This document shows, one piece after another, positions 25,343 through 36,967 of a stretch of DNA of 56,366 nt (position 1 is its first letter; each line of letters opens with the position of its first letter). The stretch is taken from positions 1-56,366 of the forward strand of contig CAIRNV010000473.1 in the NCBI GenBank assembly GCA_903880005.1. The letters are read 5' to 3'. The stretch is from an uncultured Verrucomicrobiota bacterium. Its GTDB lineage: Bacteria; Verrucomicrobiota; Verrucomicrobiia; Limisphaerales; UBA9464. The notes beneath the pieces were generated by a model. The model was not told where the DNA came from, ran no database searches, and saw only the letters and a program-made list of their open reading frames with translations. Made by a program: the position numbers and the translations under genes.

Positions 25343-26821
25343 CTAGGGCAGTTGGGTGGAACCCATTAGGAAGCGGTCGCACTCGCGGGCGGCACCGCGG
25401 CCTTCGTTGAAGGCCCAGACGACGAGGCTTTGGCCGCGTCGGCAGTCCCCGGCGGCGAACACCTTGGGGATGTTGGTGGTGTAGCGTCCGTGCTCCGCCT
25501 TGATGTTGGAGCGGGGATCGCGCTCAAGGCTCAGGGACTCGAGGAGCGGTTGATCCGGCCCGAGGAAGCCCATCGCCAAGAGGACCAGCTGGGCCGGGAC
25601 GACGCGGTCGGTGCCGGGAAGCTCGACGGGCACGAAGGCTCCCTTGTCGTTCTTCTCCCAGCGAATCTGGACGAGGTGGACGCCGGAGACATGCCCGGAG
25701 CCGTCGCCGATGAACTTCTTGGCGGTGGTGAGATAGACGCGGGGATCGGCACCGAACTTGGCGGCGGCCTCCTCCTGGCCGTAGTCCATCTTGTACACCT
25801 TCGGCCATTCGGGCCACGGGTTGTCCACGGCACGCGTCTCGGGCGGCCGGGGCAGGATCTCCACCTGGACCAAGCTGCGGCATCCGTGGCGCATGGAGGT
25901 GCCGACGCAATCCGTTCCGGTGTCGCCTCCGCCGATGATGACGACGTCCTTGTCCTGGGCGGAGATGGGCGGGGCGGACTTGTCGAGGAGGGCCTTGGTG
26001 TTGGCGTGGAGGAACTCCATGGCGAAGTGGATGCCATGGAGGGCGCGGCCCTCGATGGGAAGGTCGCGGGGCTTGGTGGCCCCGGTGCAGAGGACGATGG
26101 CGTCGAACTCCTCCATGAGCTGGGCGGAGGTGACGTCGCGCCCGACCTCGCAGTTGGTGCGGAAGGCGACGCCCTCACGTTCCATCTGGCGGAGGCGACG
26201 GCGGACGACCTTTTCCTTGTCGAGCTTCATGTTCGGGATGCCGTACATGAGGAGTCCGCCGGGACGGTCGGCGCGCTCGAAGACGGTGACCCAGTGGCCG
26301 GCGCGGTTGAGCTGGGCGGCGGCGGAGAGGCCGGCGGGGCCGGACCCAACGACGGCGACCTTCTTGCCGGTGCGCTTCTTGGGGGGCTCGGGCTTGATCC
26401 AGCCCTCGTCCCAGCCCTTGTCCACGATGGTGCGCTCGATCTCCTTGATGGTGACGGGCGGCGCATTGATGCCGAGGACGCAGGAGCCCTCGCACGGCGC
26501 GGGGCAAACGCGGCCTGTGAACTCGGGGAAGTTGTTGGTGCGGTGCAGGCGGTCGAGGGCCTCGCGCCAGCGGTCGCGGTACACGAGGTCATTCCACTCG
26601 GGAATGAGGTTGTTGATGGGGCAACCGCTGGCCATCCCCGAGATGAGGCTCCCGTTGTGGCAGAAGGGGATGCCGCAATCCATGCAGCGGGCGGCCTGCT
26701 GCCGGAGGCGGTCGTCCTCCAAGTGCTCGTGGAACTCGTTCCAATCGCGGATGCGGCGCAGCGCGTTGCGGTCCAAGGGGACCTCGCGGACGAACTCGAT
26801 GAATCCTGTGGGCTTTCCCAT
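25343..26821 (-). CDS. gltD: Glutamate synthase (NADPH) small subunit
   Basis: A 492-residue flavoprotein that passes electrons from NADPH through FAD and 4Fe-4S clusters to the large subunit for glutamate formation from glutamine and 2-oxoglutarate. The cluster ligands are visible: C-M-D-C-G-I-P-F-C at 46-54, C67 in [12 protein letters not shown], and C-P-A-P-C-E-G-S-C at 106-114. The FAD-binding motif [12 protein letters not shown] lies near 155 and the second nucleotide motif G-G-G-D-T-G-T-D-C near 300. Length is normal. It follows gltB by 45 bases as the second gene of the operon. Confidence 0.96.
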   Translation of the reverse strand: MGKPTGFIEFVREVPLDRNALRRIRDWNEFHEHLEDDRLRQQAARCMDCGIPFCHNGSLISGMASGCPINNLIPEWNDLVYRDRWREALDRLHRTNNFPEFTGRVCPAPCEGSCVLGINAPPVTIKEIERTIVDKGWDEGWIKPEPPKKRTGKKVAVVGSGPAGLSAAAQLNRAGHWVTVFERADRPGGLLMYGIPNMKLDKEKVVRRRLRQMEREGVAFRTNCEVGRDVTSAQLMEEFDAIVLCTGATKPRDLPIEGRALHGIHFAMEFLHANTKALLDKSAPPISAQDKDVVIIGGGDTGTDCVGTSMRHGCRSLVQVEILPRPPETRAVDNPWPEWPKVYKMDYGQEEAAAKFGADPRVYLTTAKKFIGDGSGHVSGVHLVQIRWEKNDKGAFVPVELPGTDRVVPAQLVLLAMGFLGPDQPLLESLSLERDPRSNIKAEHGRYTTNIPKVFAAGDCRRGQSLVVWAFNEGRGAARECDRFLMGSTQLP

Positions 26822-26866
26822 GTCTAGCTGTGGTCTTGGAGTGAAGGTTCCGGGTGGGACGGGGCA

Positions 26867-29800
26867 TCAACCCCCGCCGACGCGGGCGGCGTCCTTGGTG
26901 TTTTCGCTAAAGGCGCGAGCCATGGCCTCGTCGCCGGTGAGGCCTTCGGCCTCGGCCTTCTTCAACGCGGCCAGCACGCGCTTGTAGTCGCGGGGCATGA
27001 CCTTGACGAACTTCGGGGCAAAGGAGGCCCAATCGGCCAGGATGGCCGACGCGCGGGTGCTGCGGGTATGGATGGCGTGGTCCCCGATGACGGACTTGAG
27101 GAAGGCCTCGTCCTCGGGCTCCAGCTTCTCGAGGGCCACCATCTGTGCGTTGCAGCGGCGGGGGAACTCGCCGGACTCGTCCAGGACGTAGGCGACGCCG
27201 CCGGACATGCCGGCCGCGAAGTTCCGGCCCGTGGGACCCAAGACAACGACGCGGCCGCCGGTCATGTACTCGCAACCGTGGTCGCCCACGGCCTCAACCA
27301 CGGCGGTGACGCCGGAGTTGCGGACGCCGAAGCGCTCGCCGGCCATGCCGCGGATGTACACCTCGCCGGACGTGGCCCCGTAGAGTGCGACGTTGCCGAT
27401 GATGATGTTGGACTCGGCGGGGAAGGTGCTGCCGGCCGGTGGATACAGGATGAGCTTCCCGCCGGAGAGACCCTTGCCGACGTAGTCATTGGCGTCGCCT
27501 TCGAGGCGGAAGGTCATGCCCTTGGGCAGGAAGGCACCGAAGCTCTGGCCAGCGCTGCCTTGGAAGGTGATCTGGATCGTGTCCTCCGGCAGGCCGGCCG
27601 CCCCGTGACGCCGGGTGACCTCGCTGCCGGTGATCGTGCCCACGACCCGATGGACGTTGCGAACGGGCAGGGTGGCCTTGACGGGCTCGCCGCGTTCGAT
27701 GGCCGGGCGGCACAAGTCCAGCAACGTGGTCACGTCCAACGAGCGGTCGATGCCGTGGTCCTGGCTGATCTGGCAGTAGCGCCCGACCTCCGCGCCCACC
27801 TCCGGCTGGTACAGGATCTTGCTGAAGTCCACGCCCTGGGCCTTCCAGTGCTCGACGGCGCGCCGCGCCTCGAGCCGGTCGGTCCGGCCGACCATCTCGT
27901 CGATCGTGCGGAAGCCGAGCTGGGCCATGATCTCGCGAACCTCCTGGGCGATGAACCGCATGAAGTTGACGACATGGGCGGGGTCGCCGGTGAAGCGGCG
28001 GCGCAGCTCCGGATCCTGGGTGGCCACGCCGACGGGGCACGTGTTGAGATGGCAGACGCGCATCATGATGCACCCGAGGGAGACCAACGGGGCGGTCGCG
28101 AAGCCGAACTCCTCCGCCCCGAGCAACGCGGCGATGACGACGTCACGGCCCGTCTTCAACTGGCCGTCCGTCTCCACGACGATGCGTGAGCGAAGGTTGT
28201 TGAGGACGAGGGTTTGGTGGGTCTCGGCGAGGCCAAGTTCCCACGGGATGCCGGCATGCTTGATGGACGTCTGCGGCGACGCACCGGTGCCGCCATCGAA
28301 GCCGGAGATCAGGACGACGTCGGCGTGGGCCTTGGCCACGCCGGCCGCGACGGTTCCGACCCCGACCTCGGACACGAGCTTGACGGAGATGCGGGCGTGG
28401 CGGTTCGAGTTCTTGAGGTCGTGGATCAACTCGGCGAGGTCCTCGATCGAGTAGATGTCATGGTGGGGCGGCGGGGAGATGAGGCCGACGCCCGGGGTGG
28501 AATGGCGGGTCTTGGCGATCCAAGGATAGACCTTGCCGCCGGGGAGCTGGCCGCCCTCACCGGGCTTGGCGCCCTGGGCCATCTTGATCTGGATCTCGCG
28601 GGCGTTGACCAGGTAGTGGCTGGTGACGCCGAAGCGGCCGGACGCGACCTGCTTGATGGCGGAGTTCTTGGAGTCGCCGTTGGGCAGCGGAGTGAACCGT
28701 TCCGGATCCTCGCCGCCCTCGCCGGTGTTGCTCTTCCCACCGATGCGGTTCATGGCGATGGCCAGCGCCTCGTGGGCTTCCTTGGAGATGGAGCCGTAGC
28801 TCATCGCGCCGGTCTTGAAACGGCGGACGATGGACTCGACGGACTCGACCTCGTCGAGGGCGATGGCGGTGGCGGGCTTGAAGTCGAGCAGGCCGCGCAA
28901 GGTGCACCAGTGCTTGAACTGCTCGTCCACCTGCCGCGAGTAATCCTTGAATGCCTTGTAGTCCGCGTTGCGCACGGCCTTCTGGAGGCGGTGGACGGTC
29001 TCGGGGTTGAACAAGTGGTACTCGCCCTCGCGGCGCCATTGGTATTGGCCACCGACGTCGAGGGTGACGGACTTGGACTTGCGGTCCGGGAAGGCGCGCT
29101 GGTGCCGGCTTGAGACCTCGCGGGAGATTTCCTCGAGGCCGATGCCCTCGACCCGGGTGGCGGTCCACGTGAAGTACTTGTCCACGACCGCCTCGCTGAT
29201 GCCGACGGCCTCGAAGATCTGGGCGCCCCGATAGGACTGGATGGTGGAGATGCCCATCTTGGAGGCGACCTTCACGACGCCCTTCACGGCGGCCTTGACG
29301 AAGTTCTTGATGCCGGACTTGTACTCCACGCCCGGGAGGAGGCCCTGCTCGATGAGCCCATGGATGGACTCGTAGGCGAGATAGGGATAGATCGCCCCGC
29401 AGCCGTACCCGATCAGGAGGGCGAAATGGTGGACCTCGCGGGGCTCGCCAGATTCCAGCACGAGGCCGACGCGGCTTCGTGTGCCCTTGCGAATGAGATG
29501 GTGGTGCAGCCCCGAGACGGCCAACAGGGCGGGGATGGGCGCGTTGCGCGGGCCGATGCCGCGGTCGGACAAGACGAGGAGCTTGTGGCCCTCGGCGATG
29601 GCCTTGTCGGCCTTCTTGAACAGGTCGTTGAGGGCCTTCTCGAGTCCCTTGGCACCCTTCTCGATCTTGTATGTGATGGGAAGGGTGAGGGCGCGATAGC
29701 CCGAGTGGTCGATGTGCTTGAGCTTGGCGAACTCCTCCGGGGTGAGGACGGGGTTCTTGAGCTTGATGAGCGCGCAGGTCTCGGGCTGGGGCTCCAGGAG

Positions 29801-31489
29801 GTTGCCCTCGCAGCCGATGGTGGTCTCGGTGGAGGTGACGATTTCCTCGCGGATGCAGTCGATGGGGGGATTGGTCACCTGCGCGAACAACTGCTTGAAG
29901 TAGTTATAGAGCAGTTGCGGCTGGCTGGAGAGCACGGCCAAGGGCGTGTCCGTGCCCATGGATCCCACGGCCTCGACGCCGTCGCGGGCCATGGGGACCA
30001 TGAGCATGCGAAGGTCCTCGAAGGTGTAGCCGAAGGCCTGCTGGGATTGGAGGAGCGGGCCGGAGTCCTCGTGGGCGTCCTTGCCGGGCTCGGGCAGCAA
30101 CGCGAGGTCGATGAGGTGCTGGTTGAGCCATTGCCGGTACGGTTGCTCCCGGGCGATGCCCTCCTTGATCTCCTCGTCGGCCACGATGCGTCCCTCGGAC
30201 GTGTCGATGTAGAACATGCGGCCGGGTTGGAGGCGGCCCTTCTCGCGGACGTTCGCCGGGTCAACGGGAAGGACGCCCACCTCGGAGGCCATGATGACGA
30301 GGTCGTCCTTCGTCACGTAATAGCGCGCCGGGCGCAGGCCGTTTCGGTCGAGGGAGGCACCGATGCGGGTGCCGTCGGTGAAGGCGATGCAAGCGGGGCC
30401 ATCCCAAGGTTCCATCAGGCAGGAATGGTACTCGTAGAAGGCCTTCTTCTCGTCGCTCATGGACTCGTGGTTCGACCATGGCTCCGGGATCATCATCATC
30501 ATGGCGTGCGGCAGGGAGCGGCCGGCCAGGACGAGCAACTCAAGGACGTTGTCGAACATGGCGGAGTCGCTGCCATGGGGATCGACGACGGGGAGGACCT
30601 TTTCGACGTCCTCCCCGAAAAGCGCGGAGGCGAACATGGACTCGCGGGCGTGCATCCAGTTGATGTTGCCGCGGAGGGTGTTGATCTCGCCGTTGTGCGC
30701 GATGAAGCGGTAGGGGTGGGAACGGTTCCAGCTCGGGAACGTGTTGGTGGAGAACCGTGAATGGACGAGCGCCAGGGCGGTCGTCATGCGTTCGTCGCGC
30801 AGGTCGGGGAAGTACTTGGACACCTGGTCGGTGAGAAGCATGCCCTTGTAAACCAAGGTGCGCGCCGACAGGGAGCAGACGTAGAAGAACTGGCTGCCGT
30901 CCATCGTCGAGCACCGGATCTGGGTGTAGGCGCGCTTGCGGATGACGTAGAGCTTTCGCTCGAACGCCGCGGCGTCGGCCACGTCCTGGGACCGGCCAAT
31001 GACGGGCATCGCAATCCATGGCTCGCCCGCCTTGGCGGTCTCGCCAAGGGAGCTGTTGTCCGTGGGCACCTTGCGCCACCCGAGAAATTCCTGCCCCTCG
31101 GAGTGCACGATCTTCTCGAAGGCGAGCTCGACCTTGCGGCGTTGCTTGGCGTCGCGCGGCAGGTAGAGGAGCCCGGTGCCGTAGTCGCCCGGGGCCGGGA
31201 GCCGGATGCCCGACGTCGCGCAGGCCGCCGCCACGAACTCGTGGGGCATCTGCATGAGGATGCCCGCGCCGTCACCGGTGTTGATCTCCGAACCGCAGGC
31301 CCCGCGATGGTCGAGGTTGTTGAGGATCTGGAGGCCTTGCTGGACCAACGCATGGGATTTGACGCCCTTGACGTGGGCGACGAATCCGACGCCGCAGGCG
31401 TCATGTTCGTGGTCGGGGTTGTAGAGCCCCTGCTTGGCGGGCGGCTCAGTCCGTGGAGTGATGGCTCCTGACAACTTGGATGTGTCCAT
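26867..31489 (-). CDS. gltB: Glutamate synthase large subunit
   Basis: A 1540-residue enzyme. The N-terminal Ntn-type glutaminase has H-D-A-C-G-V-G-F; Cys32 should become the N-terminal nucleophile after removal of a 31-residue propeptide. The central and FMN-binding synthase domains follow, with the 3Fe-4S region [19 protein letters not shown] and the motif [10 protein letters not shown]. The C-terminal G-x-x-G-G-x-x beta-helix ([21 protein letters not shown]) is complete. With GltD it forms NADPH-GOGAT, the main ammonia assimilation route. The ATG at 31489 is chosen because it lies directly before the usual propeptide. Strongly supported. Confidence 0.97.
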   Translation of the reverse strand: MDTSKLSGAITPRTEPPAKQGLYNPDHEHDACGVGFVAHVKGVKSHALVQQGLQILNNLDHRGACGSEINTGDGAGILMQMPHEFVAAACATSGIRLPAPGDYGTGLLYLPRDAKQRRKVELAFEKIVHSEGQEFLGWRKVPTDNSSLGETAKAGEPWIAMPVIGRSQDVADAAAFERKLYVIRKRAYTQIRCSTMDGSQFFYVCSLSARTLVYKGMLLTDQVSKYFPDLRDERMTTALALVHSRFSTNTFPSWNRSHPYRFIAHNGEINTLRGNINWMHARESMFASALFGEDVEKVLPVVDPHGSDSAMFDNVLELLVLAGRSLPHAMMMMIPEPWSNHESMSDEKKAFYEYHSCLMEPWDGPACIAFTDGTRIGASLDRNGLRPARYYVTKDDLVIMASEVGVLPVDPANVREKGRLQPGRMFYIDTSEGRIVADEEIKEGIAREQPYRQWLNQHLIDLALLPEPGKDAHEDSGPLLQSQQAFGYTFEDLRMLMVPMARDGVEAVGSMGTDTPLAVLSSQPQLLYNYFKQLFAQVTNPPIDCIREEIVTSTETTIGCEGNLLEPQPETCALIKLKNPVLTPEEFAKLKHIDHSGYRALTLPITYKIEKGAKGLEKALNDLFKKADKAIAEGHKLLVLSDRGIGPRNAPIPALLAVSGLHHHLIRKGTRSRVGLVLESGEPREVHHFALLIGYGCGAIYPYLAYESIHGLIEQGLLPGVEYKSGIKNFVKAAVKGVVKVASKMGISTIQSYRGAQIFEAVGISEAVVDKYFTWTATRVEGIGLEEISREVSSRHQRAFPDRKSKSVTLDVGGQYQWRREGEYHLFNPETVHRLQKAVRNADYKAFKDYSRQVDEQFKHWCTLRGLLDFKPATAIALDEVESVESIVRRFKTGAMSYGSISKEAHEALAIAMNRIGGKSNTGEGGEDPERFTPLPNGDSKNSAIKQVASGRFGVTSHYLVNAREIQIKMAQGAKPGEGGQLPGGKVYPWIAKTRHSTPGVGLISPPPHHDIYSIEDLAELIHDLKNSNRHARISVKLVSEVGVGTVAAGVAKAHADVVLISGFDGGTGASPQTSIKHAGIPWELGLAETHQTLVLNNLRSRIVVETDGQLKTGRDVVIAALLGAEEFGFATAPLVSLGCIMMRVCHLNTCPVGVATQDPELRRRFTGDPAHVVNFMRFIAQEVREIMAQLGFRTIDEMVGRTDRLEARRAVEHWKAQGVDFSKILYQPEVGAEVGRYCQISQDHGIDRSLDVTTLLDLCRPAIERGEPVKATLPVRNVHRVVGTITGSEVTRRHGAAGLPEDTIQITFQGSAGQSFGAFLPKGMTFRLEGDANDYVGKGLSGGKLILYPPAGSTFPAESNIIIGNVALYGATSGEVYIRGMAGERFGVRNSGVTAVVEAVGDHGCEYMTGGRVVVLGPTGRNFAAGMSGGVAYVLDESGEFPRRCNAQMVALEKLEPEDEAFLKSVIGDHAIHTRSTRASAILADWASFAPKFVKVMPRDYKRVLAALKKAEAEGLTGDEAMARAFSENTKDAARVGGG

Positions 31490-31593
31490 GCTCGTGTTCA
31501 CTGCGCTGCGACATTGAAAGGACGACGGCCAAGGGGGGGAAGAACTTTCCTCCAGCTTGGGGCGATGTTGGGGCGACGCCGGGGTTTGCCAAG

Positions 31594-31622
31594 GGCCCGT
31601 CCCGAGGTTCGCGGGACGGGCC
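31594..31622 (-). terminator. Strong hairpin after secDF
   Basis: GGCCCGTCCCG and CGGGACGGGCC form a perfect 11-pair stem with a seven-base loop, 21 bases beyond the secDF stop. The following minus-strand bases (CTTGGC) have no T-run, so it may act as a processing or rho-assisted end more than as a classical terminator. It separates secDF from gltB. Confidence 0.5.
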
Positions 31623-31642
31623 GATGGAACCCGTTGCAAGGG

Positions 31643-34306
31643 CTAGGCCTTCCGGGGAAGGGCTCCGCCGACCTCAATGGAGGTCTCGGTGGAGGTCGCC
31701 GGGGAGGCGGAGCCGATGCTGGGACGCTCGCCCTTGTGCCACCAGAGGACGAGGGCGGAGGCGATGTAGATGGAGGAATAGGTGCCGGTGATGATGCCGG
31801 CGAGGAACGTGAAGGCGAAGTCGTTGATCGCGCCACCGCCGAACAAGTAGAGGATGATGGTGGAGATGAAGACGGTGCCGGACGTGATGACGGTGCGGCT
31901 GAGCGTCTCATTGAGGGCCGTGTTGATGATCTGGGAGAACGAGCCTCGCTTGCCCAGCTTCAGGTCCTCGCGGATGCGGTCGAAGATCACGATCGTGTCG
32001 TTGATGGAGAAGCCGATGATCGTGAGGAGCGCCGCGACGAAGGTGGCGTTGAACTGGCGGCCCAGGTGGCCCTCGTGGAAGAGGCCGGTCAGGCAGTAGA
32101 TGCCGATGGTCATGAGGACGTCGTGCAGGACGGCGAGGACGGCCCCGACGGCGAAGCTGAACTCATAGCGGAAGGCGACGTACACCAGGATGCCGAACAG
32201 CGAGAGGAGCGACGCGATGATGGCGGACTTCTGGACGGCAAAGCCGACGGAGGGCCCGACGGTGTCGAGGGCGACACGATCGAAGGAGGAATCGGGGAAG
32301 GCCTTCTTGAGGACCTGCTCGGCGCGGAGGCCGTTGCTGGGCTCGCCCTTGGCGGCGGCCTCGTCGCTGTGGGCCACGATGACGTTGAGGAACTGCTTGC
32401 CGGAGCCGGGATCCGTCTCGTAGCGGACGGCAGGCTCGCCGATCTTCAGCTCCTCCAGGGCCTTTTGGATGGCGGCGGTCGCGGGCTTCTTGGACTCGTT
32501 GAAGCGGAGCACCAACGAGTCGCCGCCCGCGAACTCGACCCCGAGCATGTTGCCGCCGCGCACGAACACGCCGTAGCCGATGCCGACGACGATGAGGAGC
32601 CACGAGGCGATGAACGCGGGCTTGGCCACCTTGAGGAAGTCGATTCGGGTGGCCTTGATCAGGGAGAACATGGGCAGCGACTTGCGCTCGCCGAGGGCCA
32701 GCCATGCGTCGAACACCAAGCGGGTCACGACCAACGCCGTGAACATGGACACCACGAGGCCGACGGTCAGCGCGACGCCGAAGCCCTTCACCGAGCCCGT
32801 CCCCAGGATGATGAGGAGGACGGAGGTGATGAGCGTGGTGAGGTTGGAGTCGAAGATGGTGCCGAAGGCCTTGGAATAGCCCGCCGCGACCGCCCCGCGG
32901 ACGGACTTGCCGAGGTGCAGCTCCTCGCGCATGCGCTCGTAGATGAGCACGTTGGCATCCACCGCCATGCCGACCGTCAGCACGATGCCCGCGATGCCGG
33001 GCAGCGTGTAGGTGACGTCGAGCGAGCACATCACCCCGAGCAGCAACAGCACGTTGAGCAGCAGGGCGATGTTGGCGACCACGCCGGCGAAGAGGTAGTA
33101 AGCGAGCATGAAGGCGGCGACGGCGATGACGCCATACACGGCGGCCTTGATGCCGGACGCCACCGAGTCGGCGCCCAGCGAAGGATCCACGCCTCGCTCG
33201 TCGATGATGCGAAGCGGCACCTTGAGGGGGTTGTCCAGCGCCGAGGCGAGGTCGATCGCCTCCTTCTGGTCAAAGTTGCCCGTGATTTGGCCGGATCCGC
33301 CCGTGATGGGCGTCTGGATGTTCGGGGCCGAGATGACCTCGCCGTCGAGCACGATGCCGAGGCGTTGCCCGACCATCTTGGTGGTGACGTCGGCAAAGAT
33401 GCGGGCCCCGTCGGAGGTCAGGCTGAAGAGGATGATGGGCTCGCCCGTCATGGGGTTGAGCGAGACGTCGGTGCTGCGGATGTACTCGCCGGTCAGGCCT
33501 TGCTCGGGCGTCTTCTTGATGATGACGGGCTCAACGGATTGGCGGCCGGTCTTCTTGTCCTTGATCACGATGCCCTTGCGCTCGTAGCCGGGCGGGATGA
33601 TGCCGGAGGCGAGGTGCTCCTGCATGCGGGGGTCGAGCATGCGAAACTCCAGGAAGGCCGCCCGCCGCAGTTGCTGGCGCGCATTCTCCTTGTCGGCCTC
33701 GGTCAGGCCGGGGAGTTGGACGAGGATGCTCTTTTCGCCGGCCGGCTGGATGATGGGCTCGGCGACACCCAAGGCGTCCACGCGCTTGCGCAGCACAGAC
33801 ATGGCCTGTTCGACCAAGGTGGAGTCACCCCGCCGCGACAGGAAGCTTTCCTCGGTCGGGGCATTGGTGCCGGATGGCGTGTTGGTGGCGGTGGCCACCT
33901 TCGTGGTGTCCAGCTCCAGCAAAAACGAGGTGCCGCCCTTGAGGTCGATCCCGAGCTTGAAGCGGCCTGCGGACTCGCGCTGCACCCGGTTCAGGACTTG
34001 CTGCGTCACCGGGAGGGTGGAGGCGCCCGGGAGGATGTAGTTCGTGGGGAAGTAACGGCGGATGTCGTTGGTGCCGATGGCGGAGAGAAGGTTCGTGTAG
34101 GAGATCGATGTCTGGTCCTGCTTGTTGGCCTTCTCGAGGTCCCGCGCCTTGGCGACAATGTCCGCGAGCACCTTGTCCGGATTCAGGCGCGCCGTGCGGT
34201 CGAATTGCTCCACCAAGTTGCGGTTCTTGTAGGGCAGGATTTCGGTGGTCGCCCAGAAGACGGTGAAGAGGACGAACAGGAACTTCCAAAGGTGGCTGCG
34301 GTTCAT
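31643..34306 (-). CDS. secDF: Protein translocase SecDF, fused single chain
   Basis: An 887-residue inner-membrane protein with both SecD and SecF halves, which use the proton gradient to pull exported proteins through SecYEG. SecD motifs: a first membrane segment at 7-20, R-F-K-L-G-I-D-L-K-G-G-T-S-F near 115 and the D-V-S-L-N-P block. The SecF half begins around residue 550 (I-D-F-L-K-V-A-K-P-A-F, G-V-E-F-A-G-G-D-S) and ends with the membrane region I-G-F-S-I-N-D-T-I-V-I-F-D-R-I-R-E-D near 770. Twelve membrane segments are expected. yajC lies 55 bases upstream on the same strand, the usual yajC-secD-secF order. Well supported. Confidence 0.95.
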   Translation of the reverse strand: MNRSHLWKFLFVLFTVFWATTEILPYKNRNLVEQFDRTARLNPDKVLADIVAKARDLEKANKQDQTSISYTNLLSAIGTNDIRRYFPTNYILPGASTLPVTQQVLNRVQRESAGRFKLGIDLKGGTSFLLELDTTKVATATNTPSGTNAPTEESFLSRRGDSTLVEQAMSVLRKRVDALGVAEPIIQPAGEKSILVQLPGLTEADKENARQQLRRAAFLEFRMLDPRMQEHLASGIIPPGYERKGIVIKDKKTGRQSVEPVIIKKTPEQGLTGEYIRSTDVSLNPMTGEPIILFSLTSDGARIFADVTTKMVGQRLGIVLDGEVISAPNIQTPITGGSGQITGNFDQKEAIDLASALDNPLKVPLRIIDERGVDPSLGADSVASGIKAAVYGVIAVAAFMLAYYLFAGVVANIALLLNVLLLLGVMCSLDVTYTLPGIAGIVLTVGMAVDANVLIYERMREELHLGKSVRGAVAAGYSKAFGTIFDSNLTTLITSVLLIILGTGSVKGFGVALTVGLVVSMFTALVVTRLVFDAWLALGERKSLPMFSLIKATRIDFLKVAKPAFIASWLLIVVGIGYGVFVRGGNMLGVEFAGGDSLVLRFNESKKPATAAIQKALEELKIGEPAVRYETDPGSGKQFLNVIVAHSDEAAAKGEPSNGLRAEQVLKKAFPDSSFDRVALDTVGPSVGFAVQKSAIIASLLSLFGILVYVAFRYEFSFAVGAVLAVLHDVLMTIGIYCLTGLFHEGHLGRQFNATFVAALLTIIGFSINDTIVIFDRIREDLKLGKRGSFSQIINTALNETLSRTVITSGTVFISTIILYLFGGGAINDFAFTFLAGIITGTYSSIYIASALVLWWHKGERPSIGSASPATSTETSIEVGGALPRKA

Positions 34307-34361
34307 GGCGTGGTATGGAAAGGAAGGGTCACGTTTCGGGGTATGGAACGATCTGCTGCCG

Positions 34362-34730
34362 TCAACGGGCGTCGCCGGTCGTGCTGGCAGGAGCCTCGGA
34401 GCCCTGCAAGACCTGGGAAACCGACGACTTCACGACCTCCAGCTTGGTGTCCGCAGAGCGCAGGGTCACGGTGTGTTCCTTGATGGAGACCACGGACCCC
34501 ACGATCCCGGACGACGTGGTGACGCGGTCGCCAGGCTTGAGGTTGGAAAGGAGCGACGCCTGTTCCTTGGCGCGCTTCTGCTGGGGCCGGATGAGGAGCA
34601 CCCAAAACACGACGCCCATCACGACGATCATGCCAATTTGGTAGATCATCTGCTGCTTCTGCGCGTTGGGGTCTGCGTTCGGTGCCGGCGGCGTGAGGGC
34701 CAGCAGTGCGGCGATCAATGGTTGAGACAT
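34362..34730 (-). CDS. yajC: Preprotein translocase subunit YajC
   Basis: A 122-residue single-span membrane protein. The membrane segment M-I-Y-Q-I-G-M-I-V-V-M-G-V-V-F-W-V-L-L-I is followed by R-P-Q-Q-K-R, L-K-P-G-D-R-V-T-T-S-S-G-I and V-G-S-V, which are the conserved YajC block. YajC associates with SecDF. It has a slightly long, alanine-rich N terminus. It starts the yajC-secDF unit; the gene on the other side is divergent. Confidence 0.95.
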   Translation of the reverse strand: MSQPLIAALLALTPPAPNADPNAQKQQMIYQIGMIVVMGVVFWVLLIRPQQKRAKEQASLLSNLKPGDRVTTSSGIVGSVVSIKEHTVTLRSADTKLEVVKSSVSQVLQGSEAPASTTGDAR

Positions 34731-34943
34731 GCGACTCGTGAAAATGAGGGCGAATCCTAGAAATGACGCCTTGAATGGCAAGCACGCGCTTTGGGCGCAC
34801 CCGTCGCGACACATGCCGCATGCCCGGGTGCAGCCCGCGACGACACCCTCCCGGCGGGGTCGCTCACCCCGGTCCGACGCCGGCGGCATGTCGTCATGAG
34901 GAATGGGTCGCATCCCGGGACCGGCACGTGCTTCGATGCCCAC

Positions 34944-35606
34944 ATGAAGGCGGCAAGCGGGCGATGGACGGCCAAGCGGGCCTACACGTTGACCGAGGTG
35001 TTGGTGGTGTGTGCCATCATCGGCATCCTGGCCTCGATGCTGATGCCCAGCGTCACGCGGACGATCCAGAACGGACGTCGCACGCGTTGCTCGGGGGGGC
35101 TGAGGCAAGTCGCCCTCATCATGAGCGCCTACGCGCACGAGCACTTCGATCGCTATCCCCAGGCCGTGCCCAAGGCGGATGGGGGTGCCCAGGAGGACAA
35201 TGGCGTCGTGCCGGTGTCCGAGGGCGTCATGGCCCTTCACCCCGGCGTGTTCCATGCGATGGCGAACGACTTCAAGTCGCCACAGGTCCTCGTGTGCCCG
35301 GTGACCAAGTACTGGTTGCCCCGGGTCCGGGACCTTGCGGTGAGCAACATCAGCTACGCCATCAACCTCCATGCCGAGGCCGGCGTGGCATCCGTGCCCC
35401 TGCTGGCGGATTCAACGCTTTCGACCCGATGGAAGGAACTTCGGGACTTCCCCCGTCATGGGACAAACGTGGAGTTCCGCTTCACGTTTGAGCGTCACCA
35501 GGGGCTCGGCAACGTCGTGTACGGCGACTGCCACGTGGAGTCGCGCAAGAAGTTCACGGCCGACCGGCCCGCCCAGGGACCCGCCCGGCGGCGACCCGCT
35601 TACTAG
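34944..35606 (+). CDS. Prepilin-like protein with N-terminal methylation motif
   Basis: A 220-residue protein with the pseudopilin N terminus K-R-A-Y-T-L-T-E-V-L-V-V-C-A-I-I-G-I-L-A at about 11-30; the residue before the cleavage site is Ala where Gly is usual, with the conserved Glu five residues on. The C-terminal part ends with G-N-V-V-Y-G-D-C-H-V-E-S, a variant of the D-G-H-V motif of the type II secretion/pilin-like proteins that are numerous in PVC bacteria. The ATG at 34944 is the last in-frame start before the motif; ATG at 34896 is possible. Divergent from yajC. The role is unknown. Confidence 0.7.
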   Translation: MKAASGRWTAKRAYTLTEVLVVCAIIGILASMLMPSVTRTIQNGRRTRCSGGLRQVALIMSAYAHEHFDRYPQAVPKADGGAQEDNGVVPVSEGVMALHPGVFHAMANDFKSPQVLVCPVTKYWLPRVRDLAVSNISYAINLHAEAGVASVPLLADSTLSTRWKELRDFPRHGTNVEFRFTFERHQGLGNVVYGDCHVESRKKFTADRPAQGPARRRPAY

Positions 35607-35713
35607 ACCTGCACGAGGCCTGTAACGATCGAGAGACGATGCCCTTGCCCCACACCTGCGGGGGCAGCACGACCGATTCAAACGGATGGCCTCGGATCCC
35701 CCCCTGCGCCGGG

Positions 35714-36949
35714 TCAGGAGATCCATGCGGCCCAGCCGAGGGCGGTGGCGGCGGCCACGGCGAAGGGCGGACCCACGCGGACGATCAACGCGCGGCCGCC
35801 ATAGACGCCCACCAAGATCCCCTTGAACACCAGGTTGGACGCCGCCGCCACCAGGATGCCTTGCAGGGCCTCCGTCGGCCGCACCGAGCCGGTGCCGGAC
35901 AACTGCGCGGCGGACAGCGTGATGGCGTCCATGTCCGTCAGCCCGGATAGGCCGGAGACCCAGAGGAGGCCATGGTTGCCGTGTCGATCCCGGGCGTAGG
36001 CGACCGCTAGCAAGACGACGGCGTAGAGGAGGGTGAACACCAAGGCGGACCGCAGCTCGGTGGGGTTGGATGGCCCGGGCAAGGGAGACGGCGCATCCTG
36101 GTGCCTCCACCACGCCCAGGCAGCGAACGCCGCCAGCAATGCCAGCAAGGCGCCGAAGGGCGCCAGATACTCCGTCGCGTGCGTCGGGTCGGTGGCCCAC
36201 ACGAGCACGGCCAGGCGGACGAACACGACGGCGGACGCCAGGAGGATGACGGCGGCCGCCGCCGGGGAGGAGGTCGCCCGGCCGCGGGCGTGGCGCGCCT
36301 GCGTGACGGTGGTGGCGGTGGAGGACACCAGGCCTCCCAGGATGCCGTTCGCGAGGATTCCCACGCGTTCGCCCGCCGACTTGTGAAGGAGGTAGCCCCC
36401 GAGGCTGATGCCGGTGATCAGCACGACCATCCACCAGACGCGATGCGGGTTGAGGGCGTTGAAGGGGCCGAAGGCCTTGTCTGGAAGGATGGGCAAGATG
36501 ACGAGCGCAATGACCACGAATTGCATGATGGCGCGGAAGTCGTGGTCGCCCAGCCGGTGGGCCAGGTCATGCAGCTGTGGCTTGAGGTGCAGCAAGACGG
36601 CGGTCGTCGCCGCAAGCACCATGGCCACGCGCGGGTCACCTCCCGGGATGTAGGCCCCCACGGCGAACATCAGCAACGTGGCGACCTCGGTCGTGATGCC
36701 GGCGTCGCGGTCACCGCCCTTCGCGCGCAGCACGTTGGCCATCACGACATTCGCCGCGAGGCCCAGCATGCCCGCTGCGATCACCCAGCCGCCCCATGTG
36801 CCCGCAAGCCATGCGCAGACCGTCCCCAGCGCCGTGACCAACGGGAACGTTCGGAAGCCTGCCAGCGGCGACTCGGCCCGCTCGCGCTGGAGCCCGACCA
36901 GCAGGCCCAGCGCGAGCGACCATGCAAGGGCTTTGAGTTCAGGGACCAT
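35714..36949 (-). CDS. MgtC/SapB-like (DUF4010) membrane protein
   Basis: A 411-residue protein with about 12 hydrophobic segments. The N terminus (A-L-A-L-G-L-L-V-G-L-Q-R-E-R) and P-L-V-T-A-L-G-T match the MgtC/SapB family, fused to a C-terminal DUF4010-type half with T-D-M-D-A-I-T-L-S near 350. Members are linked to magnesium or cation homeostasis, but the transported species, if any, is unknown. It is the last gene of a six-gene minus-strand run that begins with the zinc transporter, 18 bases after the S4 protein gene. Confidence 0.8.
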   Translation of the reverse strand: MVPELKALAWSLALGLLVGLQRERAESPLAGFRTFPLVTALGTVCAWLAGTWGGWVIAAGMLGLAANVVMANVLRAKGGDRDAGITTEVATLLMFAVGAYIPGGDPRVAMVLAATTAVLLHLKPQLHDLAHRLGDHDFRAIMQFVVIALVILPILPDKAFGPFNALNPHRVWWMVVLITGISLGGYLLHKSAGERVGILANGILGGLVSSTATTVTQARHARGRATSSPAAAAVILLASAVVFVRLAVLVWATDPTHATEYLAPFGALLALLAAFAAWAWWRHQDAPSPLPGPSNPTELRSALVFTLLYAVVLLAVAYARDRHGNHGLLWVSGLSGLTDMDAITLSAAQLSGTGSVRPTEALQGILVAAASNLVFKGILVGVYGGRALIVRVGPPFAVAAATALGWAAWIS

Positions 36950-36967
36950 GGCAGGGGTGGCGAACGG

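Noticed and set aside
25149-25346. 65-codon plus-strand ORF
   Set aside because: Made of the 21-bp array and the element remnant; no protein family and no start signal.
25430-26827. 465-codon plus-strand frame across gltD
   Set aside because: Shadow of gltD, where cysteine and nucleotide motifs are all intact.
31514-34483. 989-codon open frame on the plus strand
   Set aside because: It is antisense to secDF, whose domains are complete. High third-position GC leaves long shadow frames open on the opposite strand; its translation is low-complexity and matches no family.
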